The notes: generated from the sequence alone by a model not told the origin. A DNA stretch of 47,814 nucleotides from Verrucomicrobiota bacterium (GCA_963204975.1 CAUJJC010000052.1:1-47814); one strand, 5' to 3'. Positions 17,430-26,759 are shown, counted from the first letter of the stretch. Numbers and translations: made by a program.

Positions 17430-18542
17430 TTACCTGCTGAGCGCCTTGGAAACATCTTCGTATTCGATGCCAGGACCCATGAGTGACCTGAGGTGGGTGG
17501 CTTGGTCAAAGTGCCCCCTGGCAATCAGGCTCATGGCTGCTCCCGAAAGAAAAGCGTCTCTCAATGGAGCTTGGTGAGCGAATTCATGGGCCGTGGCGGC
17601 GATTCTCCCCGTCTGGGATGGATCATTGGCGATTAGTTCGCCGAGTTCCCGTAAGGCTAGCTGCATCGAAGGGTGAGCGGTCGCCCTTCGATTGCGCAAC
17701 CAAATCAACGGCGTCTTCAAGTTTTGATAGCCTGTTGTCTGGATGGCTAAAGCTAGCAAGTCGCGGCTCCAGCTTGCATCAGCTTTCATCGCCTCATCCA
17801 GTGCCCGGTGTGGTTGGCTTCCACGTGCAAGATGGACAATCACTGGTCCCATGGCAGCGCGTCTCAAGCTCTCGTCTGCAAGGGATTCTGCCCACACTTG
17901 GCTACGGATGATGTCGGCCTGACTCCAGGTGGTTGCTACCTGAGCCACCGCCTTCCTCTTGGTGAATGGGTCTGCCAGAGACAGCGCCAAATTTGCGGCC
18001 AAGCTATGAGACCGTAAGCCCGCATCGGCGATCAGATGCTCTTCCAACGAGGTCTTTAGCATCGGATCGCCAATCTGTTCAACATAGTGCCATGCGCCTT
18101 GATGATCCGTCCTGGCCCACTCACTTATCACGGATTTCATCGCGGCATGGCGCAGGGACGCTGAATTGATCCCCATTGCATAATCAAGCGCATCCTTTTT
18201 CGATGACTTCCACCATTTGGGGAACAGAACCGCCAACCACCGATGGCGGAGCATCGGCGCTGGATGATCTAAAATTTGGCCTAGCGCTCCCTGGTAGTGA
18301 TGCGGCGATATTCTTGCCAACCATCCATCAACCAGAGGGGCGTCGTCTTCAGATGTCTCCGGGCTGAGAACTGGAGCCGCAGCGCGAGTTTCTGCGGCCA
18401 CGAGATGCTGGCTTGCGGCTGGCAACCATCGAGCTGTATGCCGGAACTGTGGGGCTGGCAGCCATGATTCCTGACTCATGAGGCCAGCGACCAGGCCGAG
18501 CGCCAGAAAGCACATTCTAAAGGCTGCTGCGGGAGCGATCAT
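17430..18542 (-). CDS. Exported helical-repeat protein, unknown (second of coupled pair)
   Basis: A 370-residue protein of unknown family. An N-terminal hydrophobic stretch (AAAFRMCFLALGLVAGLM) acts as a signal or anchor. The rest is almost entirely helical and shows loosely repeated units of about 35-40 residues with a recurring pattern of a basic or hydrophobic start, WA or WS in the middle and a terminal A/L-rich turn, for example RHAAMKSVISEWARTDHQGAW. The start at 18542 overlaps the stop of the upstream gene in ATGA, so the pair is translationally coupled. An in-frame start at 18590 would overlap the upstream gene by 52 bases and is less likely. No catalytic motif is visible. The shared style with its upstream neighbour suggests an ancient duplication and a joint role. 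Confidence 0.72.
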   Translation of the reverse strand: MIAPAAAFRMCFLALGLVAGLMSQESWLPAPQFRHTARWLPAASQHLVAAETRAAAPVLSPETSEDDAPLVDGWLARISPHHYQGALGQILDHPAPMLRHRWLAVLFPKWWKSSKKDALDYAMGINSASLRHAAMKSVISEWARTDHQGAWHYVEQIGDPMLKTSLEEHLIADAGLRSHSLAANLALSLADPFTKRKAVAQVATTWSQADIIRSQVWAESLADESLRRAAMGPVIVHLARGSQPHRALDEAMKADASWSRDLLALAIQTTGYQNLKTPLIWLRNRRATAHPSMQLALRELGELIANDPSQTGRIAATAHEFAHQAPLRDAFLSGAAMSLIARGHFDQATHLRSLMGPGIEYEDVSKALSR

Positions 18543-19717
18543 GGTGGATAACGTTTGAGCCAAGATTCGCGCACAGGGGCTTCGAGCCATTTCAAGGCTT
18601 CATCGCCTTGCAGCCATCGAAGTGCGCCGGGGCGGTCTTCACGCAGCCAGCCTATCCATTGCTCCCTGGCCTCGGTCCCTCTCCGCTGTTCATCCATGAT
18701 CTCAGAAGTCCACTCGATGGCTTGCCTTCGATCCATCATTCCTAACGATCTAACGCGCCCAACCGAAAGATCATCAGACGGCACGGATTCTCGCAACCGC
18801 TGTGCTTCCCCTGGGGCAACTGCCGCCAAAGTCGCATACCATTGCACGCGAACATCGCTGCCCGGCAGATCGGCAGCGAACTGGTCCATCCAATCGCTCG
18901 CATCCCTGAGCGTTGTCGATGCTGCAAGCATGGCGGCCATCTCCTCTACCAGCGTGGCTTTGGTTGATGGTGCCAGCCCCCCCAGCCACGCTTGCACTTC
19001 CGTTCGTGGCAGGATGAGCAGCGATGCTCCCACTCCCTGGACCATTCTCGATGTGAGTTCACCTGCCGGGAGTTTCTGGACGAGACGAAACACTGCATCG
19101 CTGTCCAGCATCGCCCACCGCTCAAGCAATGCGGACAGGTGCTGCTCCCTGGATCGTCCGCCGCGCCACTCATAAAGGACGCGCGCGATGAACTCGGGAT
19201 CGGTCGTCAGGCTGATGTTCACCAGCTCCCGAGCCATTGGCTCATCCATCACGCCCTTCAGCCATTCGGAAGCAGCCTCAGGATCTCGTTCCCGCCATCT
19301 CATCCCATGCTTGGCGGCCAAAGCAGCACGGGCGGTGGGCTCTCTCATTTCCCATGCGGCACGAGCTGCGAGATCAGGCCTGACAGCAGCCAGACGGTGA
19401 GTGATCCAGTCCCTCAGCACGGCATCGTGGGAGACATCATCCGGCAGCAGGGCAATGGCTTGATCAAGATCGGAAACCGCCAGCCGCGTGAGATTGCTTT
19501 GCATCGCGAACCTTCGCTGGGCTGAATCGCTAATGCCTTGCATGACTCGCACGCCGAGATCGTCAGCCAGGGTAAACAGCGGCTCTGCGACAAAAGCATC
19601 CCCACGCCGATCTGGTGCAGCCGTGGGCCTTCCGAATAATGCAATGAGGCCGCCTAGAGCAGCGCCTAGCACAAAGCAAAGCATCACATTGAGGCTCTCG
19701 GCACGCAGTGCATTCAT
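18539..19717 (-). CDS. Membrane-anchored helical-repeat protein, unknown (first of coupled pair)
   Basis: A 392-residue protein with one N-terminal membrane helix (LNVMLCFVLGAALGGLIALFG) and a large extracytoplasmic region. This region is all-helical and built of repeat-like units such as RAALAAKHGMRWRERDPEAASEWLKGV and REQHLSALLERWAMLDSDAVFRLV. I do not recognise a named domain; similar W...D..A...L repeats occur in many uncharacterised PVC proteins. Its stop overlaps the start of the next gene by four bases (ATGA). It is upstream of that gene and downstream of the DUF218 gene on the same strand, with a 45-base gap. Function unknown; a scaffold or substrate-binding role is a guess from the architecture. 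Confidence 0.75.
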   Translation of the reverse strand: MNALRAESLNVMLCFVLGAALGGLIALFGRPTAAPDRRGDAFVAEPLFTLADDLGVRVMQGISDSAQRRFAMQSNLTRLAVSDLDQAIALLPDDVSHDAVLRDWITHRLAAVRPDLAARAAWEMREPTARAALAAKHGMRWRERDPEAASEWLKGVMDEPMARELVNISLTTDPEFIARVLYEWRGGRSREQHLSALLERWAMLDSDAVFRLVQKLPAGELTSRMVQGVGASLLILPRTEVQAWLGGLAPSTKATLVEEMAAMLAASTTLRDASDWMDQFAADLPGSDVRVQWYATLAAVAPGEAQRLRESVPSDDLSVGRVRSLGMMDRRQAIEWTSEIMDEQRRGTEAREQWIGWLREDRPGALRWLQGDEALKWLEAPVRESWLKRYPP

Positions 19718-19762
19718 GGCAGCCAGAATACCGGCTCACCCGCCTGTTTGGCAAGCCCACCC

Positions 19763-20413
19763 TCAGTTCTCCACAATCTTGATCTCAGGTCCGAGGAACT
19801 TCGGCTGCGTCCGCAACAGTTCCGCATCGAGAACTGCTGCGACTCGCGCCAAGGCCTCGCGCACCACATTCTTGATGGCGGTGAGGCGGGTAAGATCAGG
19901 GTCCTCGGCATTCAGACCAACGGCATCGATATTGCGGCTCTGCGCAAGATAGACGGCGCGTTCGTTGTGAAAGTGCTGCGAGACGATGACGATGCGTTCC
20001 TGGCCAAAGACCGCCTTGGCACGCACCATCGAGTCGAGCGTGCGAAAGCCCGCGTAGTCACAGTAAATTCGATTCTCAGGCACTCCTGCTGTGATGAGTG
20101 CTTCCTTCATCATGGAGGGCTCATCATAGTCAGGCCTGCCGTTGTCGCCGCTGACGATGAGGGCCTGGCTACGCCCCGACTTAAACAAATCCGCCGCTGC
20201 GCTGATGCGCTTCGCGAAGAAGCGGTTCGCATTGCCATTGGGCAGCGTTCTTGAGCAGCCCAGCACTACTGCCACGCGTGGCGTGCCCGAAAGCTCCTCG
20301 GCCTTGTTAAATGTGCGGCCTTGGGCGCTGGATTGCACCATACAATGAGCCGCCAAGACGATCAGTGCGGACAAGAGAAAGCCCCATGCGAGGAGCTTGA
20401 TCAAGCGTCGCAT
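19763..20413 (-). CDS. DUF218 (YdcF/SanA-like) membrane-anchored protein
   Basis: A 216-residue protein with one N-terminal membrane helix (LLAWGFLLSALIVLAAHCM) and a DUF218 domain. The domain shows AVVLGCSRTLPNGNANRFFAKRISAAADLFKSG, then LIVSGDNGRPDYDEPSMMKEALITAGVP and IVSQHFHNERAVYLAQ, the order found in E. coli SanA and YdcF. SanA affects vancomycin resistance and envelope permeability, and YdcF binds SAM in vitro; the activity of this copy is unknown. An extension to 20488 would overlap the TPR gene and is rejected. It is downstream of the TPR gene by 28 bases and probably shares its transcript. Confidence 0.87.
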   Translation of the reverse strand: MRRLIKLLAWGFLLSALIVLAAHCMVQSSAQGRTFNKAEELSGTPRVAVVLGCSRTLPNGNANRFFAKRISAAADLFKSGRSQALIVSGDNGRPDYDEPSMMKEALITAGVPENRIYCDYAGFRTLDSMVRAKAVFGQERIVIVSQHFHNERAVYLAQSRNIDAVGLNAEDPDLTRLTAIKNVVREALARVAAVLDAELLRTQPKFLGPEIKIVEN

Positions 20414-20441
20414 GGGGCCTCGGGAAATCATCGCTGTGGAT

Positions 20442-21806
20442 TTACTGGTAACTGGACTCGACGCGTTTGGCCACGTCCTTGAAGCCATAGTCGAAGTTGT
20501 AGATCTCCTTCAGGGCCTCCAGGTATTCATCGCGCTTGCCGACCTTCTCGTAAACCATGGCCAGCTCGTAGAGCAGCTCCTTCTTGATGTTGTCCATCGC
20601 GGGCATGTCTTTCGCAGCGTCGGAGAAGGCATTGATGGCAAGGTCATTCATGTTCTTCTTCTCGAAGCACTTGCCCAGCATGAGCAGCGCCTTGATGCGC
20701 AGGTTGGGATTCGTGCGCGCCTGCTGTAGCTCGGGAATGGCTTCACCAAACATGCCGCAATTGAAGTATGCCTGGCCAAGATCAAAGCGATAGGCCTTGT
20801 CGGTGGGATTGCGATCCACGCGTTGCTTGGCCTCTTCGACGGCTTTCATGCCACGCTGGCGTTTGATTTCAGCCAGCTCGGCTCGGCGCTCTTCGATGTC
20901 GGGAGCATCTGGACGGCTTTCGATGTCGGCCTCAATCGCCGCGATCTGGAGGTCACGCACCTTATCGGTGAGCAGCTCGATTTTGCGCTGCATGGCCACG
21001 TCGGCCGGATTGAGTGTGAGGGCGTAGTTGTAGAAACCGAGCGCCTGATCGAAGTCCTCCATCTTCTCCAGCACATTGGCCATGTTCTTGACCGTTGTGA
21101 TGTTCGTGGGATCGACTTCGTAATCGGCGGAGAGTTCCCCCAGGAGGGCTTCCATCTGCTCGCGAGTCATGCCCTGCTTGTTGAGAAGCTCCAGTTTGTT
21201 CTGCTCGGAGGAGTCCTTCATCGAGCTACGGAAGTCACCCTGCCACTGGCTCTTGATGGAGTTGCGCGCGGCAGCGTCCTTCTCGCCCTTGATGGCGTTC
21301 ATGTCGCGCGGATCGTGCTTCACGATGTGGCGATAGACTTCGCCAGCTTTTTCCGGCTGATCGTTGGCCATGTAATGCTCGGCCAGTTGATGAGCGATCT
21401 TGGTATTCGTGGGATGGCCCAAGCGGATCGTTTCAAGCCCGAGCGCGGCCAGATCAGGATGGCCTGCCTTCATGCCCAGTTCGTAAAACTCGAGGTTGGC
21501 CTTCAGATTGAAGGGGTCTTTTTGGAAGACGTTTTCTTCGAGTTCCCAGATGGCTTCGAGAGGGTCCTTCTTGGCGCTCTTGAACGACATGCTCATGCCG
21601 CCTCCGAAGAGGCCCTTCTTCGCGGTCTTGGCCACTTCCTGTTCGGCAAGGCGAACCGTAAAGCGGGCTTCGTGGAAAAGCGGGTAGGCCTTCACGACTG
21701 GAAGGGCGAGATTCACCACATACTCCCAGTTTTTCTGCTCGCGGGCTAGATGGGCTTTCTTCCACAGGTTGAGGAGCTTTGGATCAGTGATTTCGGCTTC
21801 GGTCAC
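20442..21806 (-). CDS. TPR-repeat protein
   Basis: A 454-residue soluble protein without signal peptide, built of tetratricopeptide repeats separated by a charged linker. Clear units are ANVLEKMEDFDQALGFYNYALTLNPAD and FDLGQAYFNCGMFGEAIPELQQARTNPN, with further degenerate ones near the N-terminus (AHLAREQKNWEYVVNLALPVVKAYP). The middle, around residues 285-330, is rich in E and R and probably a coiled coil (IEERRAELAEIKRQRGMKAVEEAKQR). A GLFGGGMSMSF segment near residue 68 is not TPR-like. The start is a GTG at 21806. TPR proteins of this type usually organise complexes; no partner can be named. The DUF218 gene follows after 28 bases. Confidence 0.85.
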   Translation of the reverse strand: MTEAEITDPKLLNLWKKAHLAREQKNWEYVVNLALPVVKAYPLFHEARFTVRLAEQEVAKTAKKGLFGGGMSMSFKSAKKDPLEAIWELEENVFQKDPFNLKANLEFYELGMKAGHPDLAALGLETIRLGHPTNTKIAHQLAEHYMANDQPEKAGEVYRHIVKHDPRDMNAIKGEKDAAARNSIKSQWQGDFRSSMKDSSEQNKLELLNKQGMTREQMEALLGELSADYEVDPTNITTVKNMANVLEKMEDFDQALGFYNYALTLNPADVAMQRKIELLTDKVRDLQIAAIEADIESRPDAPDIEERRAELAEIKRQRGMKAVEEAKQRVDRNPTDKAYRFDLGQAYFNCGMFGEAIPELQQARTNPNLRIKALLMLGKCFEKKNMNDLAINAFSDAAKDMPAMDNIKKELLYELAMVYEKVGKRDEYLEALKEIYNFDYGFKDVAKRVESSYQ

Positions 21807-21857
21807 GGCGGGTTGGGGATGGGGTTGAGGTTAGGGAGAAAAAAGATAGAGGACTGG

Positions 21858-22019
21858 TCACTTCCCCGCGCCTGTCGCCAGCGAGAAAAGCACGCGCAAT
21901 TCTTCGCGTGCTCCACTCGTGAAGGCCTGCCACGAGAGCCCGTGCTGGAAGATGACCATCCAGCAGAACGTGGCTGCTAGGAAGGCAAGAATCCAAAAGA
22001 CAATCGGGAGCGCGCGCAT
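21858..22019 (-). CDS. 53-residue single-pass membrane protein
   Basis: A short open frame of 53 codons starting with ATG at 22019, upstream of the TPR gene on the same strand. It reads MRALPIVFWILAFLAATFCW and continues with a short polar tail that ends in TGAGK. The first half is a good membrane helix and the tail carries several charged residues. Codon composition is like that of the neighbours and the frame closes 51 bases before the TPR start, so it is a credible small gene. No family is recognised. Confidence 0.5.
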   Translation of the reverse strand: MRALPIVFWILAFLAATFCWMVIFQHGLSWQAFTSGAREELRVLFSLATGAGK

Positions 22020-22121
22020 GGCGGGAAAAGGGGCGTCATTCTAACGACAAGACGCGCGGCGAGTCCAGCGCGGAGTTGTGAGTTTACGTTGCTGTCACGG
22101 AATCCGCCTCCAGCGGGCGAA

Positions 22122-22832
22122 TCACACGCACAGCATCTCGTCCACCCAGGCTGGCACGTTGACTCCGGCGGGACCGATCCGATGCTCGTCAAAGGCACCG
22201 GAAACATCACTTGGCTCCAGATTGCATTCGATGGTGCGGGCTCCGCGTCTGGCAGCCTCGGTCACAAATCCAGCCGCTGGATAGACTTTGCCACTGGTGC
22301 CAATCGCGATGAACACCTGCGCTGCGGCCAGCTCATCATAGATGGCGTCCATGTGATAGGGCATCTCGCCGAACCAGACAATGTCGGGCCGCAATCGGCC
22401 TGTGGTCTGGCACGAGGCACAGGCGAGGTCCGGTGTAATGTCGTCTGCCCACTGATGGACAGCGTGGCAGCGGGTGCAGCGAATCTTCAGCAACTCGCCA
22501 TGCATGTGAATCACCTCGGGACTGCCGCCCCGCTCGTGGAGGTCGTCCACGTTCTGCGTGACCAAGGTGACGCGCCCGCGCTGATACTCCCGCTGGAGCC
22601 GGGCGATGGCACGATGCGCGGCATTCGGCTCCACAGTGCGCAGGGCTGCGCGTCTGAGGTTGTAAAACTTCTGCACCAGCGCGGGATCGCGAGCGAAACC
22701 CTCGGGCGAGGCCACATCCTCGATCCGATGGCCTTCCCACAATCCGCCAGCGCCGCGAAACGTGGCTACGCCGGACTCCGCCGACACTCCGGCTCCCGTG
22801 AGGATGACGATGTTGCAATGGTCCGAGTTCAT
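22122..22832 (-). CDS. NAD-dependent protein deacylase, SIR2 class III (CobB-like)
   Basis: A 236-residue sirtuin that removes acyl groups from lysine in an NAD-dependent reaction. Visible motifs are the NAD-binding GAGVSAESGVATFRG (residues 13-27), TQNVDDLHERGG (92-103), the catalytic His111 in HMHGELL, and the zinc cysteines Cys119, Cys122, Cys138 and Cys141. Tyr57 and Arg60 in FYNLRR form the YxxR pair that in class III sirtuins (SIRT5, CobB) binds the acid of succinyl or malonyl groups, so desuccinylase activity is likely. Its start overlaps the stop of the upstream O-antigen-ligase-like gene by four bases in ATGA, which makes an unexpected translationally coupled pair. Confidence 0.93.
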   Translation of the reverse strand: MNSDHCNIVILTGAGVSAESGVATFRGAGGLWEGHRIEDVASPEGFARDPALVQKFYNLRRAALRTVEPNAAHRAIARLQREYQRGRVTLVTQNVDDLHERGGSPEVIHMHGELLKIRCTRCHAVHQWADDITPDLACASCQTTGRLRPDIVWFGEMPYHMDAIYDELAAAQVFIAIGTSGKVYPAAGFVTEAARRGARTIECNLEPSDVSGAFDEHRIGPAGVNVPAWVDEMLCV

Positions 22833-24739
22833 CGCGCAGGAGTCTTTGCTTTGGCCACCGTCTGGCGCACAGCGTCGGCGAGCAACTGCTGGTAGCCATC
22901 CACCCAGTTCAGTTCGCCGTCTTTGTTTCGCGCCCTTGATTCACCAGCCCAAAGGTAGGCCTGCTCCGCCTCGCGAAAGTGCTGCCAGCGATGGTAGTGA
23001 ATCGCCAGTGAAAGCCGAGCCTCCTCATGCCAGGGCGCGGCCTTCACGGCCTGTAGCGCGGCTTTGAGTGCCTCGTTCTCCTGGCCGAGACGGTCCAGCA
23101 CATCAACGAGCGCGGTGGAATAGAGATAGTGCTGGGGATTGATTCGCGACGCCTCTTTCAGATCGGCAGCCGCCTTTTCCAGCAATCGTTTTTGCAGTCC
23201 CGTCGGCAGCTCGGGCTTCCACTGATCCATGCGCGTGAGCGCTCGCTGATACCAGTGCTCTGCATTCGAAGGATCACGGGCGATCGCCTTGTCGATGAAC
23301 TCCAGTCGCGCCTGCATGTCGTCGTCCGCGCGCGCCAGTTGTGCCTTGGCCGCCCACCAGTCCGCCGGGCCATACCACAGCGCGCCGCCCACCATCGCGA
23401 GGGACACGATCACCAGCAGCACCTTCACCAGCGGCCTCGCGCCTGGAACCCGCAGCGTGCGCACGCTCTCAAGGTCGAAGCCGGGATTCGCCAGCAATCC
23501 TATGACGAGCGAGCCCGCCACGACCACGGCAGCCACATGGAAATGGAACTCGAACACCGCATGACTCAGCGTCGCCGCCAGCGCCCCCAGACTGCCCACG
23601 GCAAAGCCTAGGGTGTTGCTCATCAGCGAGGCTGTGTGGAGGAACTTGTGCTCCGCAAACCAGCGCACAAAGCGCAGCCCGTGCGCCCCATGAATGAGCA
23701 CCACAACCACCAGCAGTGCCAGCCCCACCCAGCCGTAGTCCGCCAGCATTTGCAGATACTCGTTGTGAGCAAACAATGGGTCCGCGTAGTAGCCGCGCAT
23801 CGAGGCATCTCGGAGCGTCACGCAGTAGTCGTAAAACATGCGCGACCCCACACCCGTCACGGGCTGCATCGCATGCTGAGCCAGCGCGGACGGCCACACT
23901 TGCAGTCGCACATCACTGGCTAGCGGGTTCGCCGCAGCACGACGTTTTTGCACCTCGCCATTCACAATCCATAGCACCGCGCCCGCGAGCAGAACTACCA
24001 CCACCACGCCGCTCAGCAGGCGACCAAAGATGTGCCTCTGCGTCTTCCACACCACCGCCAGACTCACTAGCCCAAAGGCCACCCCACCCACCCCCATGCC
24101 TACCAGTGCCCCACGGCTTGCCGTCAGCGCCATGCCAATGCTCGCCGACAACGCAAGGAACCCCAGCAGCAGCTTGGCCGATGCTCCCCCGCGCCCGAAG
24201 CACAGCAGCCCCAGGCTCAGAAATACCACGAAGGACAGGAAGGCCGCGAGGTGATTCGAATTGATGAAAAACCCTCCAATGCGCTGCCCACCTTCACCGA
24301 AGGTCCGCACAAAACCCGGCACGAGGTGAAAGGTCCAGTGATTGGAGAAGTGGAAGAATCCCACCACCAGATTCCCCACGGTCAGCACCACCAGCGCCGC
24401 CATGATGGCAATACGCCACCGTGGATGGCTCGCCACCGTGCATGTCAGCACGTAGGTCACGAAACCGGCCAAGACCAAAAACAAGTCCTCCCTCGCATAC
24501 GCCGCCACGGGCGACATCGCCGCTCGCACCACCAGATACAGAGTCAGCAACATCACCGACACCAGGCACACATCGCTCGGCGCAAAGTGAATCCGCATCT
24601 TCCACCTCGCTCCCGCCACTAGCCCCGCGAGCCCCAGCAGCAAGCACCCCGGCCAGAAAAACAGAAGCCGGGTCTCAGTGCCCAGCACGCCAGTAATCAG
24701 CAGGCCGAGAAGAAAAAGGATGAAAGCGAGAAGGCGCAT
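22829..24739 (-). CDS. O-antigen-ligase-family (Wzy_C) membrane protein with C-terminal TPR region
   Basis: A 636-residue polytopic membrane protein. About eleven hydrophobic segments occupy residues 1-460. A large periplasmic loop near residues 270-335 has DVRLQVWPSALAQHAMQPVTGVGSRMF and FAHNEYLQMLADYGWVGL, the signature of the Wzy_C/O-antigen ligase family. The last 160 residues are soluble and contain tetratricopeptide-like units (ARDPSNAEHWYQRALTRM, ALQAVKAAPWHEEARLSLAIHYH). Such proteins link or polymerise surface polysaccharides; some related proteins glycosylate pilins or exported proteins. Its stop overlaps the sirtuin start. It is the leftward gene nearest to the decayed insertion-sequence region and marks the edge of the ordinary chromosome. 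Confidence 0.87.
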   Translation of the reverse strand: MRLLAFILFLLGLLITGVLGTETRLLFFWPGCLLLGLAGLVAGARWKMRIHFAPSDVCLVSVMLLTLYLVVRAAMSPVAAYAREDLFLVLAGFVTYVLTCTVASHPRWRIAIMAALVVLTVGNLVVGFFHFSNHWTFHLVPGFVRTFGEGGQRIGGFFINSNHLAAFLSFVVFLSLGLLCFGRGGASAKLLLGFLALSASIGMALTASRGALVGMGVGGVAFGLVSLAVVWKTQRHIFGRLLSGVVVVVLLAGAVLWIVNGEVQKRRAAANPLASDVRLQVWPSALAQHAMQPVTGVGSRMFYDYCVTLRDASMRGYYADPLFAHNEYLQMLADYGWVGLALLVVVVLIHGAHGLRFVRWFAEHKFLHTASLMSNTLGFAVGSLGALAATLSHAVFEFHFHVAAVVVAGSLVIGLLANPGFDLESVRTLRVPGARPLVKVLLVIVSLAMVGGALWYGPADWWAAKAQLARADDDMQARLEFIDKAIARDPSNAEHWYQRALTRMDQWKPELPTGLQKRLLEKAAADLKEASRINPQHYLYSTALVDVLDRLGQENEALKAALQAVKAAPWHEEARLSLAIHYHRWQHFREAEQAYLWAGESRARNKDGELNWVDGYQQLLADAVRQTVAKAKTPAR

Positions 24740-24872
24740 GAATCAAAAATAACGAATGAAGGAATGACTAACAGGCACCTTTGCAAAGAGTTGTCTTTTC
24801 ACATGCATCCCATAGAGATCTGAGGTGAAGGATACTGACTGAGGGCGGGGAGCGGCTTGATTTGGATTGCAA

Positions 24873-25652
24873 TGTCAAAACTAGCAGACACTCACGCCAC
24901 CCAACCAGCACGTCACCACATCCATGTTCTCGGGCAGATGCTCAAGTGCATTCCGCGTGACATCATCCCGCGCACCGCCAGGGAGTTGGGCGTCGATTTT
25001 AAAGCCCGGACTTTTCTCCGTGCTCAGCCACCTCGGCACGATGCACTTTGTCCAACTCGCCCATGCGCTGAGCCTCCATGACGTCTGCGACTGGCTGCGG
25101 CTCAAGGCATGAGCCATCGCTGCCTTCGGCCTCACACCGCCCTCGCGCAAAAAACTTCTTCAACTCCAACAAGATGCGCGACGCGACATTCGCTGAGTTG
25201 GTCTTCTTGCGCACGCTGGCCCACCTTCAGCACCATGACCGCAGTTATGGACGCCAGCCCCTGGTTGGCGAACTGCGCCTGACGGTCTTCATCACCGACA
25301 AAAAATCTTCGGGGCAGCCTGTGCCGGCTTCTCTGTGCTCGGCTCTTCAAACAAGTGAAGCAGACGCTCATAATCGGTGACTTTCTCGGCCACAGCGCCA
25401 ATGCCACCCGTTGGCTGGTGTGGACTGCGCTGCTGATGCTTTTCGCGGCGCATATCGTGCACTGGAGGCACAGTTTTACATGCCTCTTCATGGTGTCGCG
25501 TGCGGCGATGTGGGAGCGGCTTGATCTGGCTGGACCATAGCGAAGTTATGGCAGCAGGCATCAGCTTCACCCTACTAGGAGCCGCACATGCCGCGTGGTT
25601 ACCCGGGTTTGAGCCAAAGGCTTCAACCCCTCATGGGACAGCATTCGCCTGA
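24873..25652 (+). pseudogene. Decayed IS4-family transposase (DUF4372 type), catalytic core deleted
   Basis: A frameshifted relic that still reads as the two ends of a DUF4372-type IS4 transposase. From about 24900 the frame gives MLKCIPRDIIPRTARELGVD, then after a frame change HLGTMHFVQLAHALSLHDVCDWLR and, in a third frame, NKMRDATFAELVFLRTLAHL (around 25170-25230). From about 25340 it continues with FKQVKQTLIIGDFLGHSANA, then WTALLMLFAAHIVHWRHSFT, and after another shift LLGAAHAAWLPGFEPKASTP, ending in TGA at 25652. The roughly 200 residues that carry both catalytic aspartates are missing between the two parts. A 14-base direct repeat GGGAGCGGCTTGAT at 24848 and 25512 may mark recombination between copies. 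It cannot be active. Bases 24740-24872, between it and the ligase gene, hold nothing I recognise. Confidence 0.75.
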
Positions 25653-25874
25653 CCTTGCGGGCCATCTCAGCAAACCCCAACTCGGCCTTCGCCTACTTCA
25701 ATGATTGCCCCCATGCTTGCCCCTGCCTATGGGATAACTGTGAATTTTGTTCGCAGTTAATGTGTTATCGGGAAGTTTCGCAGAAACTTGAAGTTGGTGC
25801 GTTCGAAAGACTGATCTGCGGTGGCGCTCCTTGAACTCGTGAAAAACTGCAGCACGAAGCAGAAGCGGGACTCA
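25653..25874. other. Intergenic stretch between two IS relics, nothing recognised
   Basis: About 220 bases between the DUF4372 relic and the decayed IS5-type element. I see no open frame with protein-like content and no RNA gene. A short inverted motif GGGATAACTG...CAGTTAATGTG near 25732 is imperfect and may be chance. Confidence 0.4.
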
Positions 25875-26705
25875 GGGCCTATTCAGCAAAAGAATCGACG
25901 GGTTGAAAAGAAGCAAGACGGTGGGTATGAGGCCGATAAAGAGGGAATTTTTTGGCGCGCAGGGGGATAGTCGGCGTCGCTTTGCCAACCAGCCAAAGCT
26001 GCGCTCAATGACCTAGCGGCGTGGCAGCACCACGAAGACCTTCCGGCCTTCGTGCTTCTTGAAGATGCTCAATGCAAAGTTCGCTGCGTGGCCGAAGAGC
26101 TGACTCATGCCCTGCACGAAGGCTTCGAGTTTTCGGCGTGCCTACTGTCCTCGAAGATGATGAGCAGGTTCAAGAACTTGGCAGAACAGGAACAGATTCG
26201 CGCTGTCTCGATCCTACACGCTGGCCGGCATGACTACTCGCCCAGCAATAGGCCTTGTCGGTGAACGCGAGGCGCTTGCGTCCTTCGATATTCTTGCCCG
26301 CATTGTAGCCGCTACTCACAGCCAGCAGATGCCCCCTTTGAACGTTTGGCTGTCGATGATAGCGGTGCTGGGCATGGCAATATTTAGCATCAAGCGTGGT
26401 TGGTTGTAGCACCTCGTTGAGCTTGGGCCACAAGCCTTGCTTGGTCCTAGTAGATAGCGCGGAGTGAGCGGTGCCGCGGGGAAAGAGGTTGTTTGGAGAT
26501 AATTGACACTGGCAGCTCGTTATGTGGATGTAGGGGATGATGTCCAGGCTGGCTCTCGCAGTTTTCCTCGTCCGCGCTTTGCGTTGGCTGGATAAATATG
26601 GGACTTAATGAGTTCCCATTTCGTGTCGCTGAGATCGGAATCGCAACCGTCTGGCTTGCAGGGTGTAGTCTTGGAGGCCACGATAATTATTTGCCGCATA
26701 GACTC
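25875..26705 (-). mobile_element. Decayed IS5-type element, both ends recognisable
   Basis: A relic of the same kind of element as the better-preserved copy at 32930-33825, but inverted. One end reads GGGCCTATTCAGCAAAAG at 25875, against GAGCCTATCCGGCAAAAG in the other copy. The opposite end reads TTGCCGCATAGACTC up to 26705, against TTGCCGGATAGGCTC. The span of 831 bases is close to the 896 bases of the better copy. It ends just where the AT-rich rRNA segment begins. The remaining coding sequence is described separately. Confidence 0.75.
25950..26680 (-). pseudogene. IS5-type transposase pseudogene
   Basis: On the minus strand this relic can be followed from the N-terminus (CKPDGCDSDLSDTKWELIKS near 26660-26600, matching YRPAGYDTDLSDAEWELLKP of the better copy) to the C-terminal motif around 25990-26030 (reverse complement of GCCAACCAGCCAAAGCTGCG, matching the SFGWLVKQRR region). 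It has many substitutions, several frameshifts and stop codons, so it is long dead. Similarity to the copy at 32986 is visible along the whole length, which shows that the family has been present in this lineage for a long time or that the relic came with the flanking DNA. Confidence 0.72.
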
Positions 26706-26759
26706 TCAACTTGGCATGACAATGGGCTGTTCAATAAAGCTCTCATCCGAAGAACTATT

